In this document: positions 9,462 to 18,327 of the stretch, one piece after another
How the letters are laid out: each line of letters opens with the position of its first letter
Numbering within the stretch: position 1 is the first letter of the stretch
Origin: Reclinomonas americana ATCC 50394
Lineage: Eukaryota; Jakobida; Jakobea; Jakobida
NCBI GenBank assembly: GCA_048213135.1
Contig: PS015010.1
Location: 62,001-126,000 of the forward strand
DNA length: 64,000 nt
Direction of reading: 5' to 3'
Program-made: the position numbers and the translations under genes
The notes under the pieces: model-generated
Databases searched by the model: none
Told to the model about the DNA's origin: nothing
What the model saw: only the letters and a program-made list of their open reading frames with translations

Positions 9462-10199
9462 TTACAGCATCAATGCCGCCAGTATATAATCCGCAAAAAG
9501 GATCATCACACAACTTACCACCACGCTTTTGGTACTGCTGCGGCCAATTTCCAGCGCCCCGCCTTTTACATGATAACCATAATAAGCGGGTATACTGCTG
9601 ATGATGAAAGCGAATGTATAGGCTTTTACCAGGGCGAACACGACATTATAAGGCGTGAACTCTTTGAGCAGGCCGCTGTCGTAATCGTCGTTGGAAAGAA
9701 TGCCCGTAAGTGAGCCAGCGAGGCGGCCGCCATAAATACCCAGCGCCATAGAGATCACCACCAGCATGGGAATAGTTACGAGTGAACCGGCGATCTTCGG
9801 CATCACCAGGTATGATTTGGTGTTGATGCCCATGATCTCCAGTGCGTCGATCTGCTCACTCACCCGCATGTTACCCAGTTCACTGGCGATCTTACTGCCA
9901 ACAACGCCGGCGAGTACGATACAAACCACGGTAGGGGCGAATTCCAGGATCACGGTATCCCGAACGATCTGTGCGATGGTGGATTTGGGGATGAGCGGAC
10001 TTACCAGCTGGTAAGAAGTTTGTACGGCACTTACCGCACCCATGAACACCGAAATGATGATCACGATGCCCAGCGAACCAATGCCGATCTCCACGCACTG
10101 GTGCATGAATTCCTTCCAATACATCTTTACATTCTCGGGTTTACTGAACATGCCTTTCAGCATGAGTATGTACAACCCGAAATGCGACAAAAAATTCAT
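9462..10199 (-). CDS. MlaE-family ABC transporter permease
   Basis: The protein has 245 residues and several membrane helices. It contains the typical MlaE core, FMGAVSAVQTSYQL, the conserved EFAPTVVCIVLAGVVGSKIASELG and EQIDALEIMGINTKSYLVMPK. It should form the membrane channel of the lipid transporter whose ATPase is encoded just downstream. maeB lies upstream in the same direction with a 63-base spacer. Confidence 0.93.
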   Translation of the reverse strand: MNFLSHFGLYILMLKGMFSKPENVKMYWKEFMHQCVEIGIGSLGIVIIISVFMGAVSAVQTSYQLVSPLIPKSTIAQIVRDTVILEFAPTVVCIVLAGVVGSKIASELGNMRVSEQIDALEIMGINTKSYLVMPKIAGSLVTIPMLVVISMALGIYGGRLAGSLTGILSNDDYDSGLLKEFTPYNVVFALVKAYTFAFIISSIPAYYGYHVKGGALEIGRSSTKSVVVSCVMILFADYILAALML

Positions 10200-10262
10200 G
10201 TATACTGGTGTTTTGAGTGTGCTGTTTTACAAAACGAACGGGAGCCTGTTATATTTTATACT

Positions 10263-12611
10263 TTACAGGTCGTGCGAACGTTTTTTGAACCGTTTCCACC
10301 ATTTGCTTTTGCTGATGGCCTCGGCGGTATCTGATTTACATTTGATCTGCGCATCTACCACGGCAATGATCACCATGTTAAATATAGAACGAATTGAACT
10401 ACCCAGCTGCAATACGTGTACCGGTTTTTTCAGACCCAGTAATATGGGGCCAATTGAATCCGCACCGCCCAGTTCCTGCAACAGGTTGTAGGCAGTATTA
10501 CCCGCCGCCAGGTTGGGGAAGATGAGGGCGTTCACCTCACCGTTGAGCAGTTCGGTGAAAGGATAGTTCTCTTTCAGTATCTCTTTATTGAAGGCCAGTA
10601 TACCCTGCACCTCGCCATCGCAGATGAGGCGGGGGTCTTTTTGTTTCACGATCTCCCGGGCCTTGCGTACCAGGTTGGCTTCTTCGGAATTACTGCTGCC
10701 GAAGTTGGAGTACGAGAGCATCGCTATCCGCGGAACAATATTGAACTGCCTTATTTCTTTCGCCACCAGTAAGGTGATCTCTGCCAGTTCTTCGGCGGTG
10801 GGGTTGAAGTTAACGGTGGTATCGGCGAGGAAGATGGGGCCGCGTTTGGTGAACATGATGTACATGCCGGCGATCTTTTTCACACCTTCTTCGGTGCCGA
10901 TCACATGTATGGCGGGGCGGATGGTATCGGGGTAATTACGGCTGAGACCGCTGATCATACAATCGGCCTCTCCTGTTTCCACCAGCATACAACCGAAATG
11001 GTTACGGTCTTTCATCAGTTTGAAAGCCTCGTAGCGGTTCACACCCCTGCGTTGCCGTTTCGCGAAAAATATTTCCCCGTATTGTTTGCGTAATTCATCA
11101 TGTTTTTCATCCTGCGGGTTCAGTATGGGCATGCCGTCGAGGTCGAGACCATTTTCAGCAGCAATCTGCAGGATGCGGGCTTCATTGCCCAGCAGGATGG
11201 GGTAGCCCACACCTTCTTCCTGTACCATCTGCGCCACTTTAAGGATCTTGAGATTTTCTGCATCGGCAAATACCACGCGTTTGGGATCTTTACGGGCTTT
11301 GTTGCCCAGCACACGGCTAAGCTGGTTATCGAGACCGAGCCGTTTGTTCAGTTCCAGCACATAAGCTTCCCAGTCGATGATGGGCTGTTTGGCCACACCG
11401 CTCTCCATGGCCGCTTTGGCCACTGCAGGTGCAACGGTCGCCAGCAGGCGCGGGTCAACGGGTTTGGGAATGATATAATCCGGACCGAAGGTCAGCGTCT
11501 TTTCATTATAAGCGAGTGTAACAATATCGGGCACGGGTGTTTTGGCCAGTTCTGCCAAAGCCTTCACTGCGGCGAGTTTCATCTCTTCATTGATCTGCGT
11601 GGCCCTTACGTCGAGTGCGCCGCGGAAGATATACGGGAACCCGAGTACATTATTCACCTGGTTGGGATAATCGCTCCGGCCGGTAGCCATAATGATGTCT
11701 TTGCGTGCGGCTACGGCGGTTTCATAAGCGATCTCGGGATCGGGGTTGGCCATGGCAAAAACGATAGGGTTGCGGGCCATGGATTTGATCATGTCCGCAG
11801 AAACCACGTTACCCACACTCAGGCCAATGAATACATCGGCGTCTTTCATCGCTTTGGCCAGGTTATAATCCTTGTATTTGGCATCAACGGTAAAAGGCAT
11901 TTTCAGCTCTTCAATATCCTTCCTGCCGGTATGCAATATGCCATCTTTGTCAAACAGCATGAAGTTGGCTGGTTTGGCACCCAGTGATACATACAGCTGG
12001 ATGCAGGCCATGGCCGCGGCTCCCGCGCCACTCACCACAAATTTCACCCGTTCAATCTTTTTCTTTTGCAGTATGAGGGCATTCAGCAATGCCGCGGAAC
12101 TGATGATGGCTGTGCCATGCTGATCGTCATGCATAACGGGAATGTTACACTGTTTCTTCAGTTCCTGCTCTATATAAAAACATTCTGGGGCTTTGATGTC
12201 TTCGAGGTTGATACCGCCGAAAGTAGGCTCCAGCGATTTTACGATCTGCACGAATTTCACCGGGTCGGTTTCGTTGATCTCGATATCAAAAACATCGATG
12301 TCGGCAAATATCTTGAATAACACCCCTTTTCCTTCCATCACGGGCTTGCTGGCTTCGGGGCCTATATTCCCCAAACCGAGTACGGCCGTGCCATTGCTGA
12401 TCACGCCTACGAGGTTGCCCTTGGCGGTATACTTATATACATCTTCGGGGTGTGCGGCGATCTCCAGGCAGGGCACAGCAACGCCGGGAGAATAGGCGAG
12501 GGAAAGGTCACGTTGTGTTTTAGCCTCTTTGGTAGGTACAACTTCGATTTTGCCAGGGCGTCCCTTGGAGTGGTATTCTAAAGCCTGTTGTTTGCGTAGG
12601 TCTTTTGCCAT
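10263..12611 (-). CDS. maeB: NADP-dependent malic enzyme with phosphotransacetylase domain
   Basis: The 782 residues match the large two-domain malic enzymes. The N-terminal half carries the malic motifs ([48 protein letters not shown]) and the NAD(P)-binding segment [15 protein letters not shown]. Residues from about 430 to 782 form the phosphotransacetylase-like domain ([66 protein letters not shown]). The enzyme decarboxylates malate to pyruvate. In known members the PTA-like part is regulatory, binding acetyl-CoA, rather than catalytic. The 182-base spacer behind it, toward 12793, shows a small hairpin at 12688-12704 but no clear promoter. Confidence 0.95.
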   Translation of the reverse strand: MAKDLRKQQALEYHSKGRPGKIEVVPTKEAKTQRDLSLAYSPGVAVPCLEIAAHPEDVYKYTAKGNLVGVISNGTAVLGLGNIGPEASKPVMEGKGVLFKIFADIDVFDIEINETDPVKFVQIVKSLEPTFGGINLEDIKAPECFYIEQELKKQCNIPVMHDDQHGTAIISSAALLNALILQKKKIERVKFVVSGAGAAAMACIQLYVSLGAKPANFMLFDKDGILHTGRKDIEELKMPFTVDAKYKDYNLAKAMKDADVFIGLSVGNVVSADMIKSMARNPIVFAMANPDPEIAYETAVAARKDIIMATGRSDYPNQVNNVLGFPYIFRGALDVRATQINEEMKLAAVKALAELAKTPVPDIVTLAYNEKTLTFGPDYIIPKPVDPRLLATVAPAVAKAAMESGVAKQPIIDWEAYVLELNKRLGLDNQLSRVLGNKARKDPKRVVFADAENLKILKVAQMVQEEGVGYPILLGNEARILQIAAENGLDLDGMPILNPQDEKHDELRKQYGEIFFAKRQRRGVNRYEAFKLMKDRNHFGCMLVETGEADCMISGLSRNYPDTIRPAIHVIGTEEGVKKIAGMYIMFTKRGPIFLADTTVNFNPTAEELAEITLLVAKEIRQFNIVPRIAMLSYSNFGSSNSEEANLVRKAREIVKQKDPRLICDGEVQGILAFNKEILKENYPFTELLNGEVNALIFPNLAAGNTAYNLLQELGGADSIGPILLGLKKPVHVLQLGSSIRSIFNMVIIAVVDAQIKCKSDTAEAISKSKWWKRFKKRSHDL

Positions 12612-12793
12612 AACTGGTGCTTATGCATGAAGGGTTCAATACACGGGCCATACTGATGATGTGCCCCTCATATCCAAACCCGGACCAGCCGGAAGGATAC
12701 CGGCCTGACCCTGTTCCCGCAGTCATATACAGATCGTATGTCATGTATACCAGTACTAACGGGTATGCAATTTACAATATTACGGTCAGACGG

Positions 12794-13288
12794 CTATGCC
12801 CGGGTATTATTCTTAACCCGGAAGCCCCAGGTGATGCTGAAGCGGGCCACCAATTCCCCGTTTTCGTTCACCCCTTCGGATATGGCGGTAATGCTGGTAC
12901 TTTCGCCGCTCCGGATGGCTTTTTCAACGGCTTCGCGTATGCGCAGCCCGTCGTTACATGTGAAACGGGTGACGCCGGTGGCTTTTTTCATGAATTCGCC
13001 TTCGGTCTTTATCACCAGCATACTTACCGCGGGATCCCTTTTATAAATATGCGCCATGGCCAGCACACCCGTAGTGAGTTCGGCCGCCATGCTCAGGCAG
13101 GCGAAATAGGTGCTTTTGAAAGGATTCTGGCTGAACCATTTGAAGGGAACGGTAGCCACGCATTTTTCTTCACCGGCTTCCTTCACCTTTACGCCGCTGA
13201 AAAAAGCAGCGGGTAATTTGGACAACAGGAAAAGGCGGAATTTCAGCGGGCTGTTGACAAGCCGGAAAAAAGAAGCGGTATTGCTCAT
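12794..13288 (-). CDS. DUF4442 (hotdog-fold thioesterase-like) protein
   Basis: I chose the start MSNTASFFRLVNSPLKFRLFLLSKLPAAFFSG at 13288, giving 164 residues. The longer frame to 13357 would run into the interspersed repeat beginning at 13301. The pattern of an N-terminal helix, VKVKEAGEEKCVATVPFKWFSQNPFKSTYFACLSMAAELTTGVLAM and a C-terminal sheet resembles DUF4442 proteins, which share the hotdog fold of acyl-CoA thioesterases. The substrate is unknown. The gene is last in the minus-strand envelope cluster, separated from the thioredoxin-like gene by repeat DNA, so co-transcription is uncertain. Confidence 0.8.
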   Translation of the reverse strand: MSNTASFFRLVNSPLKFRLFLLSKLPAAFFSGVKVKEAGEEKCVATVPFKWFSQNPFKSTYFACLSMAAELTTGVLAMAHIYKRDPAVSMLVIKTEGEFMKKATGVTRFTCNDGLRIREAVEKAIRSGESTSITAISEGVNENGELVARFSITWGFRVKNNTRA

Positions 13289-13300
13289 GAGGAAAATATT

Positions 13301-13470
13301 TGTTGACCGGCATTGGTATTTCGAGGCCCCGAATGTTTTCGGGATTGTGTCACTCACTTGTACGGCATCACATTATTCATCATCCTGCCACCCACCATGC
13401 GTTCCTCCGGAACGCATCCACACCGCCACGGCGTGTGGTCTACCCACCAGATGTTCCTACGGAACAGGTT
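13301..13470 (+). repeat. Interspersed hairpin-rich repeat, copy 1
   Basis: This 170-bp non-coding segment is closely similar, in reverse orientation, to 37605-37757. Both copies begin with TGTT(g/t)ACCGGCATTGG, share CACTTGTACGGCATCACA and CACCATGCGTTCCTCCGGAACGC, and end near GGA(a/g)CAGGT. Three hairpins lie in series: stem ATGCGTTCC/GGAACGCAT (13397-13417), a CCACAC/GTGTGG stem (13418-13438) and TGTTCC/GGAACA (13452-13466). An octanucleotide array follows directly. It looks like a REP/MITE-type element of Bacteroidota. Confidence 0.75.
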
Positions 13471-13471
13471 A

Positions 13472-13566
13472 TCCGCACATTTTCAAATTCGCACATTCGC
13501 ATATCCTTTCATCATCACATTTTCAAATCATCAAATCTTCAAATTTGCACATCCGCACATTCATTC
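13472..13566 (+). repeat. Degenerate octanucleotide tandem array reaching a stop codon
   Basis: About eleven 8-bp units follow each other in phase, including TCCGCACA, TTTTCAAA, TTCGCACA, TCATCAAA and TTTGCACA; the rough consensus is TynkCAmA. The array starts at the end of the hairpin repeat and runs to the stop codon (13565-13567) of the thioredoxin-like gene on the other strand. A reverse-complement array of the same type accompanies the second repeat copy at 37538-37604. Confidence 0.75.
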
Positions 13567-14062
13567 ATCGTTTATCTCCATACGACATCGGGTCCAGTGC
13601 TTTGGGTGACCACATTTCCAGGAAGGCCTGCACTTTTTGTTTGTTGTAACTTTTCTTGCCATCTTCCAGGTATTCGCTGTTCTGGGTATGGATGCGGTTG
13701 CCCTTGCTGTCGAGGATGATGAATACGGGGAAACCGAAGCGGTGGGCATAACCGTACTTCGCGAATATTTTTTTGTTCTCGTTCTCTTTGCTGTAGTTAA
13801 GATGATACCACACAAAAGAAGCTTTTATTACAGAATCGATAGCGGGATCGGCTTGTGCGAAACGTGCAAACTCGATACACCAGCTGCACCAGTTGCCACC
13901 GCCCTGTATCAGTACAAATTTATGTTCTGCTTTGGCTTTGGCCACCGCCGCGGCGATGTCTTTTTCCGCGTTGGCATTAGGATGATATAAGGTCGCTGCT
14001 TCCTGTGCGAAAGCGAAGGCACCTATGAAAAAACTTATGGTAATGAGGATAATCTTTTTCAT
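13565..14062 (-). CDS. Periplasmic thioredoxin-family protein
   Basis: The 165 residues begin with a signal peptide (MKKIILITISFFIGAFAFAQ). The thioredoxin fold follows, with a WCSWC active site near residue 59 (FVLIQGGGNWCSWCIEF) and the cis-proline segment FGFPVFIILDSKG. The central residues between the cysteines are S and W, unlike the GP of classical thioredoxin. It probably works as a disulfide reductase or isomerase in the periplasm. It lies 25 bases after the papain-like peptidase gene, an enzyme class with an active-site thiol, so a redox link between the two is plausible but inferred. Confidence 0.88.
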   Translation of the reverse strand: MKKIILITISFFIGAFAFAQEAATLYHPNANAEKDIAAAVAKAKAEHKFVLIQGGGNWCSWCIEFARFAQADPAIDSVIKASFVWYHLNYSKENENKKIFAKYGYAHRFGFPVFIILDSKGNRIHTQNSEYLEDGKKSYNKQKVQAFLEMWSPKALDPMSYGDKR

Positions 14063-14087
14063 AAAAAATCTTAAATCTTTGATCGTA

Positions 14088-15665
14088 TTATTTATTTACT
14101 TCCACCACGCTGACTACAGCTCTCTGCTGCGGGTTATCGGCCCTGAAATTAATGGTACCGCCGTTACCCGCTGTATAGCGAACATTTCCCTGTGCCGCAC
14201 CGTTCAGCGCTTCCATTACTTTACCGCCAAATGATGCCTGCGTGCTTTTGGATATAGCGGTATTGGTGGCATACCAGTCGATGGGTTGTTTGGTTACCAC
14301 AATGGCGAACACATCCTTTGTGCCTACGTTGTCGGGTACCAGGCTCTTTCCACGGGGGAAGAGACGGTAACCGGTAATACCGCAGTAAGGAGAGAAGGCT
14401 GTTTTTGTGGGGTCAGCTTTTTCAGGATAAGGGAACAGCGTATAACTGCTGCCATCGGTCTCCTGCCCGAAAATATAAATATTGCACTCGGTAGAGTTCC
14501 TGATCTCCATTTTGAATTTGGTACCGGGCGCTACTTTATTCACGCTTTCAAACACATTGTTGCCGGCCAGCCGCAGGGGTATATATTGTTTGCTGTCGTT
14601 GGCTACCAGGCCTACATTGCACTCAAATGAAACATTCAGCGCCGCGCCGCGTTTGGGCATGGGGTCAATACCATAGGCTTCGCGAACGAATTCTTTAAAG
14701 TCGGCATAGCGTACCCAGGCCACACCATTCTTACCCCACTCTGGCCCCCAACTGTTCATGATCTGGAAGGCCTGTTTCCTGTCGTCGTAGCCAATCACGC
14801 ACATAGCGTGACCGCCAAAGCCCATCTGGCTGCGGTCTTCGCCGGTAGGGTTCCACATCTCCTGGCCCATCATGCCCTGCATAAAGCTGCCTCCTACCAT
14901 CATACCAATTACTACCGGCGCATCTTTGGCAAGGTGTTCCTTAATGGCCCGTATGTTGATGCCGTTCACATCCTCGCCGTCGGTGAGACGGGTAAATCCG
15001 TGCATTTTATTTTGTGCCGCTTCATTCCACAATGCCTGGCTGGCTCCGCGGCTGCAATCATTTTCATCATAAGGAAAATCATTGTAAGCCACCACACCTT
15101 TATTGGTCATGAACTCCATGGCCTTTTGTATATAGGAACCCTGGCAATCTTCCAGGCCTATCTGGTTGTACACAAAAGCGGGGCTGTAGGCGGTACTATT
15201 GCCAGCCTGCCCGGTAGATGCTGCTTCCACAATGGTACGGGCGGCATACACGCTGCTCCACGCCACGCAACTGCCCTGTTTGCCCTGGTTCTGCCTTTCT
15301 GGTGCAAAACGCAGCAGTGATACACTTTCCGGTAAAGGGTTCTTGGTATTGTCGTCGGCCAGGCCTTCATATACGCTGGCTTTTTTAAACTCCTGGGGGT
15401 TGAAGTTGTACCCGCTTTGTGAGAACAGGCTGGGCACATTGTTCATGATATTGCTGCAGCCTACTTTTTTCACCAGGAAATAGCCACCCACGGCCAGTAT
15501 CAGCAGCAAAATGCCGCCTTTACCGCCACGGAACAAACTGAGCAGCAGGGGTAAGAAATTGAGTAATCCGCCACCGCCGGTGGAACCGCCACCACCTCCT
15601 CCGCCACTGTTACTGTCATCAAAGTCCGGCTGATCCTGCGGATCATCTTCCATACGTATGGGCAT
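14088..15665 (-). CDS. Membrane-anchored papain-like (C1A) cysteine peptidase
   Basis: The 525 residues begin with an acidic and glycine-rich tail (about 1-33), then a hydrophobic segment (about 48-66, GGILLLILAVGGYFLV) that should anchor the protein with the catalytic domain outside the cytoplasm. The C1A triad is visible: Cys in QGKQGSCVAWSS near 130, His in GGHAMCVIGYDD near 285 and Asn in QIMNSWGPEWG near 307. About 200 residues follow the catalytic domain and resemble a DUF4384-like or other accessory beta domain; I cannot name it firmly. The gene sits between pbpC and the thioredoxin-like gene. Its upstream spacer is a T-rich heptamer array. Confidence 0.88.
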   Translation of the reverse strand: MPIRMEDDPQDQPDFDDSNSGGGGGGGSTGGGGLLNFLPLLLSLFRGGKGGILLLILAVGGYFLVKKVGCSNIMNNVPSLFSQSGYNFNPQEFKKASVYEGLADDNTKNPLPESVSLLRFAPERQNQGKQGSCVAWSSVYAARTIVEAASTGQAGNSTAYSPAFVYNQIGLEDCQGSYIQKAMEFMTNKGVVAYNDFPYDENDCSRGASQALWNEAAQNKMHGFTRLTDGEDVNGINIRAIKEHLAKDAPVVIGMMVGGSFMQGMMGQEMWNPTGEDRSQMGFGGHAMCVIGYDDRKQAFQIMNSWGPEWGKNGVAWVRYADFKEFVREAYGIDPMPKRGAALNVSFECNVGLVANDSKQYIPLRLAGNNVFESVNKVAPGTKFKMEIRNSTECNIYIFGQETDGSSYTLFPYPEKADPTKTAFSPYCGITGYRLFPRGKSLVPDNVGTKDVFAIVVTKQPIDWYATNTAISKSTQASFGGKVMEALNGAAQGNVRYTAGNGGTINFRADNPQQRAVVSVVEVNK

Positions 15666-15682
15666 ATGCTTAGATTTTAGGA

Positions 15683-15730
15683 GTTAAAAGTAATGGGAAA
15701 AATCAAAAGTTAAAATGAAAAAATAAAAAC
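15683..15730 (-). repeat. T-rich heptanucleotide array upstream of the peptidase gene
   Basis: Read on the minus strand, 7-bp units such as TTTTTAT, TTTTTCA, TTTTAAC and TTTTGAT follow each other without gaps. The array lies 18-65 bases before the peptidase start codon and fills most of the 96-base spacer from pbpC. The family is shared with 18144-18171, 34661-34690 and 37399-37432. Confidence 0.6.
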
Positions 15731-15761
15731 CTGTACAAGCGACGAACCTGCCCGGGGCGAG

Positions 15762-18143
15762 CTACTTCTCCTTCTCCAGTATCTCAAAACTCCTCGACAC
15801 CGAAACCCCGTTATCGTCTACGAGTGTCAGTACATGTTTTCCCGGCGCCGGGTTAACGGCTACCTGGTGAAACTTTTCGGTGGTTTGTATGAACTGGTCA
15901 TCGATACTCCAGAAAATTTTAGCGGTGGCATTGCTGTGTGCGGCGGTGAAAATGGTCTTGCCTCTTTCACCGCTGACCTCAACAGGTACATAGATCCTGG
16001 CGTCGGGTTGCGGGTAAATGATCTCGATGGTCTTGCCGGAGCCACCGTCGCTGCAGCCGGGTTTAAAAGGCGGCAGCAGGGCATAGTCGGCATTGCGTTG
16101 TTTGTAATAGAACTCCATGGCTGGCGACAATACAAACCAGCTGCGGTGCTGCATTTGCGATGGATTTTCACAAGCTTCATTCACCCGGTAGTTGCCGGTG
16201 GCATCAAGATGAATACGTTTGTGATAAGGACAAAGCGGTGAGCGTCCTCCATTGGGCGGCATATACAATGTATCCACATCAGGGCAGTCGATATTGGCAC
16301 GGAAGCCACTCTGGCGGCACACAGGCAGGTAAGTAAAATGTGATGCGGGACGTTCAAACCATTTGCCGGCGGGCAACAAGCGGAAGATGTCGAAGAGGAT
16401 AGGAGCGGCTGTCTGAACCCCTACCAGCCCGGGGCGCCCTTCGCCATCGGTATTGCCGGTCCATACCGCCACTACATAACGGGGTGTTACGCCAATGGCC
16501 CATCCGTCGCGAAAACCAAAGCTGGTGCCGGTTTTCCAGGCGATCTGCTGCGAGGAGCTGAACTGCTGCCACAGGCCTTCTTCGCCGGGGCGCATCACTT
16601 CCTGCATGGCCTGGAAAGTGAAATAAATCGATACGAGGTCAAGCGGAATAAGGGTTGATGTTTTCTTATGTTTTATGGTGGTATAATAGGGCGGGTGAAA
16701 ATCCGCGGGATCGGTCTTACCGTCATTTTTCTTTTGATGATTGAGTGAACGGGCCATGGAAGCGTACAGCCCGGCAAGGTCCCACATGGTCACTTCACAA
16801 CCACCAAGGATGAGACTGAGTCCATAGGTGTCGGCACTGCGGTTGAGGGTGCTGATACCGCATTGCTGCAGGGTTTCATAAAAACGCTGGTACTTGTATT
16901 GCTGCAGAATTTTTACAGCGGGTACATTCAGGCTGCGGGCGAGGGCCCTGCCTGCGGGTACGGCACCATCGTAGCCAAGGTCAAAATTCTTGGGGGCATA
17001 GCTGCCGATCTGCGTGGGGATATCAGGCACCAGGCTGTTGGGTAATACCTGTCCGTCGCTGAGTGCTGCGGCGTACAATACCGGTTTGAGCGTACTTCCC
17101 GGGCTGCGGGGTGCGGCAATCACGTCCACATCGCTTTCCATTTCCTTATCCTTTGGCAGGTAAATGTTGCCGGCATAAGCGAGGGTATTACCGGTCTCCA
17201 CATCAAGTACGAGTGCGCAGGCATTATTGATGCCATTGCCTTTGAGTACGGACTGGTGCTGTGCAATGATGCGGCTTACATTTTTCTGCAGCTCCATACT
17301 GATGGTGGTGGAAACGCGGGTAGGCTTCCCTGTTATACTGTTTTCTTTCCTGAACCGCTGCAGTAAATGCGGCGCCAGTTGAGGTAGTCGCAAAGGTTCA
17401 CCGGGCAAAGGTTCCAGCTTGGCGAGGTCGCAGGTGCTTTTGTCGATCTTGCCGGTTGCGAAAAGGTTATCGAGCAGGGTATTCCTTTTTTTCAGCAGCA
17501 CATCCCTGTTTTTACCGGGGTGTACCAGTGCGGGGGCATTGGGCAGTACGGCCAGCGCAGCCATTTCACCCCAACTGAGTTGTGAAGGTTTGCGGCCGTA
17601 GTAGCGCCATGACGCAGCATCGAGGCCCACAACATTACTGCCGAAGGGCGCATTGCTGGCATAGAGCGCCAGTATCTCTTTTTTGGAATAAGAGAGTTCC
17701 AACCGGAGGGCGAGTATGCTTTCCCTGAGTTTGTTCCAGATACTGCGGCGGTCATCTTTCTTCGACAGGCGGATTACCTGCATGGTAATGGTACTGCCGC
17801 CCTGCACTACCGCGCCGTTCTTAATGTTTTTGGCCAATGCTCTTCCAATGGCGGCTGGATCAACACCGGGATGTTTAAAAAAACGCCTGTCCTCGAAAGT
17901 AGTGATGCAGTCAATAAATTTTTGTGGTACACTGTCGTTGTAAGGAAAGCGCCATTGCCCGTCTTCTGCAATGCCGGCATTGAGCAGGTTGCCGTCTGCG
18001 TCTTCAATGACATAGCTGGTAGGAGCGTTGAATAATTTTTTGGGAAGACAAAGCCAGAACCAGGTGATGAGTCCCAAAAGAATGGCGAGCTTAACCCAGG
18101 TTTTTAAAGTGAAGCGGGATGATATGTTGCTGAAGAAAGACAA
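15762..18143 (-). CDS. pbpC: Penicillin-binding protein 1C (glycosyltransferase/transpeptidase)
   Basis: The 793 residues begin with a membrane anchor (about 17-33). The GT51 glycosyltransferase domain has its catalytic glutamate in FEDRRFFKHPGVDP (Glu84) and QGGSTITMQVIRL. The transpeptidase domain has SPGSTLKP near 348 and KTGTSFGFRDGWAIG near 538. A C-terminal PBP1C-type domain covers about 690-793. It polymerises peptidoglycan. The frame starts with TTG at 18143 and no ATG precedes the anchor helix, so TTG is probably the true start. Pairing of pbpC with an A2M gene is a known conserved arrangement in bacteria. An intervening terminator and a heptamer array with a perfect TACTTTTG box just before the start suggest it also has its own promoter. 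Confidence 0.94.
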   Translation of the reverse strand: MSFFSNISSRFTLKTWVKLAILLGLITWFWLCLPKKLFNAPTSYVIEDADGNLLNAGIAEDGQWRFPYNDSVPQKFIDCITTFEDRRFFKHPGVDPAAIGRALAKNIKNGAVVQGGSTITMQVIRLSKKDDRRSIWNKLRESILALRLELSYSKKEILALYASNAPFGSNVVGLDAASWRYYGRKPSQLSWGEMAALAVLPNAPALVHPGKNRDVLLKKRNTLLDNLFATGKIDKSTCDLAKLEPLPGEPLRLPQLAPHLLQRFRKENSITGKPTRVSTTISMELQKNVSRIIAQHQSVLKGNGINNACALVLDVETGNTLAYAGNIYLPKDKEMESDVDVIAAPRSPGSTLKPVLYAAALSDGQVLPNSLVPDIPTQIGSYAPKNFDLGYDGAVPAGRALARSLNVPAVKILQQYKYQRFYETLQQCGISTLNRSADTYGLSLILGGCEVTMWDLAGLYASMARSLNHQKKNDGKTDPADFHPPYYTTIKHKKTSTLIPLDLVSIYFTFQAMQEVMRPGEEGLWQQFSSSQQIAWKTGTSFGFRDGWAIGVTPRYVVAVWTGNTDGEGRPGLVGVQTAAPILFDIFRLLPAGKWFERPASHFTYLPVCRQSGFRANIDCPDVDTLYMPPNGGRSPLCPYHKRIHLDATGNYRVNEACENPSQMQHRSWFVLSPAMEFYYKQRNADYALLPPFKPGCSDGGSGKTIEIIYPQPDARIYVPVEVSGERGKTIFTAAHSNATAKIFWSIDDQFIQTTEKFHQVAVNPAPGKHVLTLVDDNGVSVSRSFEILEKEK

Positions 18144-18171
18144 TTCAAAAGTAAAAATTAAAAGTCAAAAG
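18144..18171 (-). repeat. T-rich heptanucleotide array abutting the pbpC start, with -7 box
   Basis: On the minus strand, units CTTTTGA, CTTTTAA, TTTTTAC and TTTTGAA run straight into the TTG start codon. Where two units join they create TACTTTTG (18153-18146), an exact match to the -7 element TAnnTTTG. If used, it would give a nearly leaderless pbpC transcript. Confidence 0.55.
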
Positions 18172-18279
18172 GTGTATACGTGGTTACTGAACTAAAGATT
18201 GTTTACCTGCTGAACAAAGATATGCGGATGAAGGGATTGCGATGCAACGATGATGCTATGGAATACCGGGGCTGGTATT

Positions 18280-18321
18280 TAAAAAAATCCCCGGCTGGTC
18301 AGCATGACCGGCCGGGGAATG
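18280..18321 (-). terminator. Rho-independent terminator between the lipoprotein A2M and pbpC
   Basis: On the minus strand, immediately after the A2M stop codon at 18328, a long stem (TTCCCCGGC... paired with ...GCCGGGGA, enclosing GGTCA/TGACC) is followed by seven T residues. It separates the A2M gene transcriptionally from pbpC, at least in part. Confidence 0.85.
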
Positions 18322-18327
18322 GTATGA

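Noticed and set aside
13289-13357. N-terminal extension of the DUF4442 gene
   Set aside because: It would run into the interspersed hairpin repeat; MSNTASFF at 13288 matches the expected family start.
13472-13566. CRISPR-like array
   Set aside because: The unit is 8 bp with no spacers, and there are no cas genes. It is a simple degenerate tandem array.
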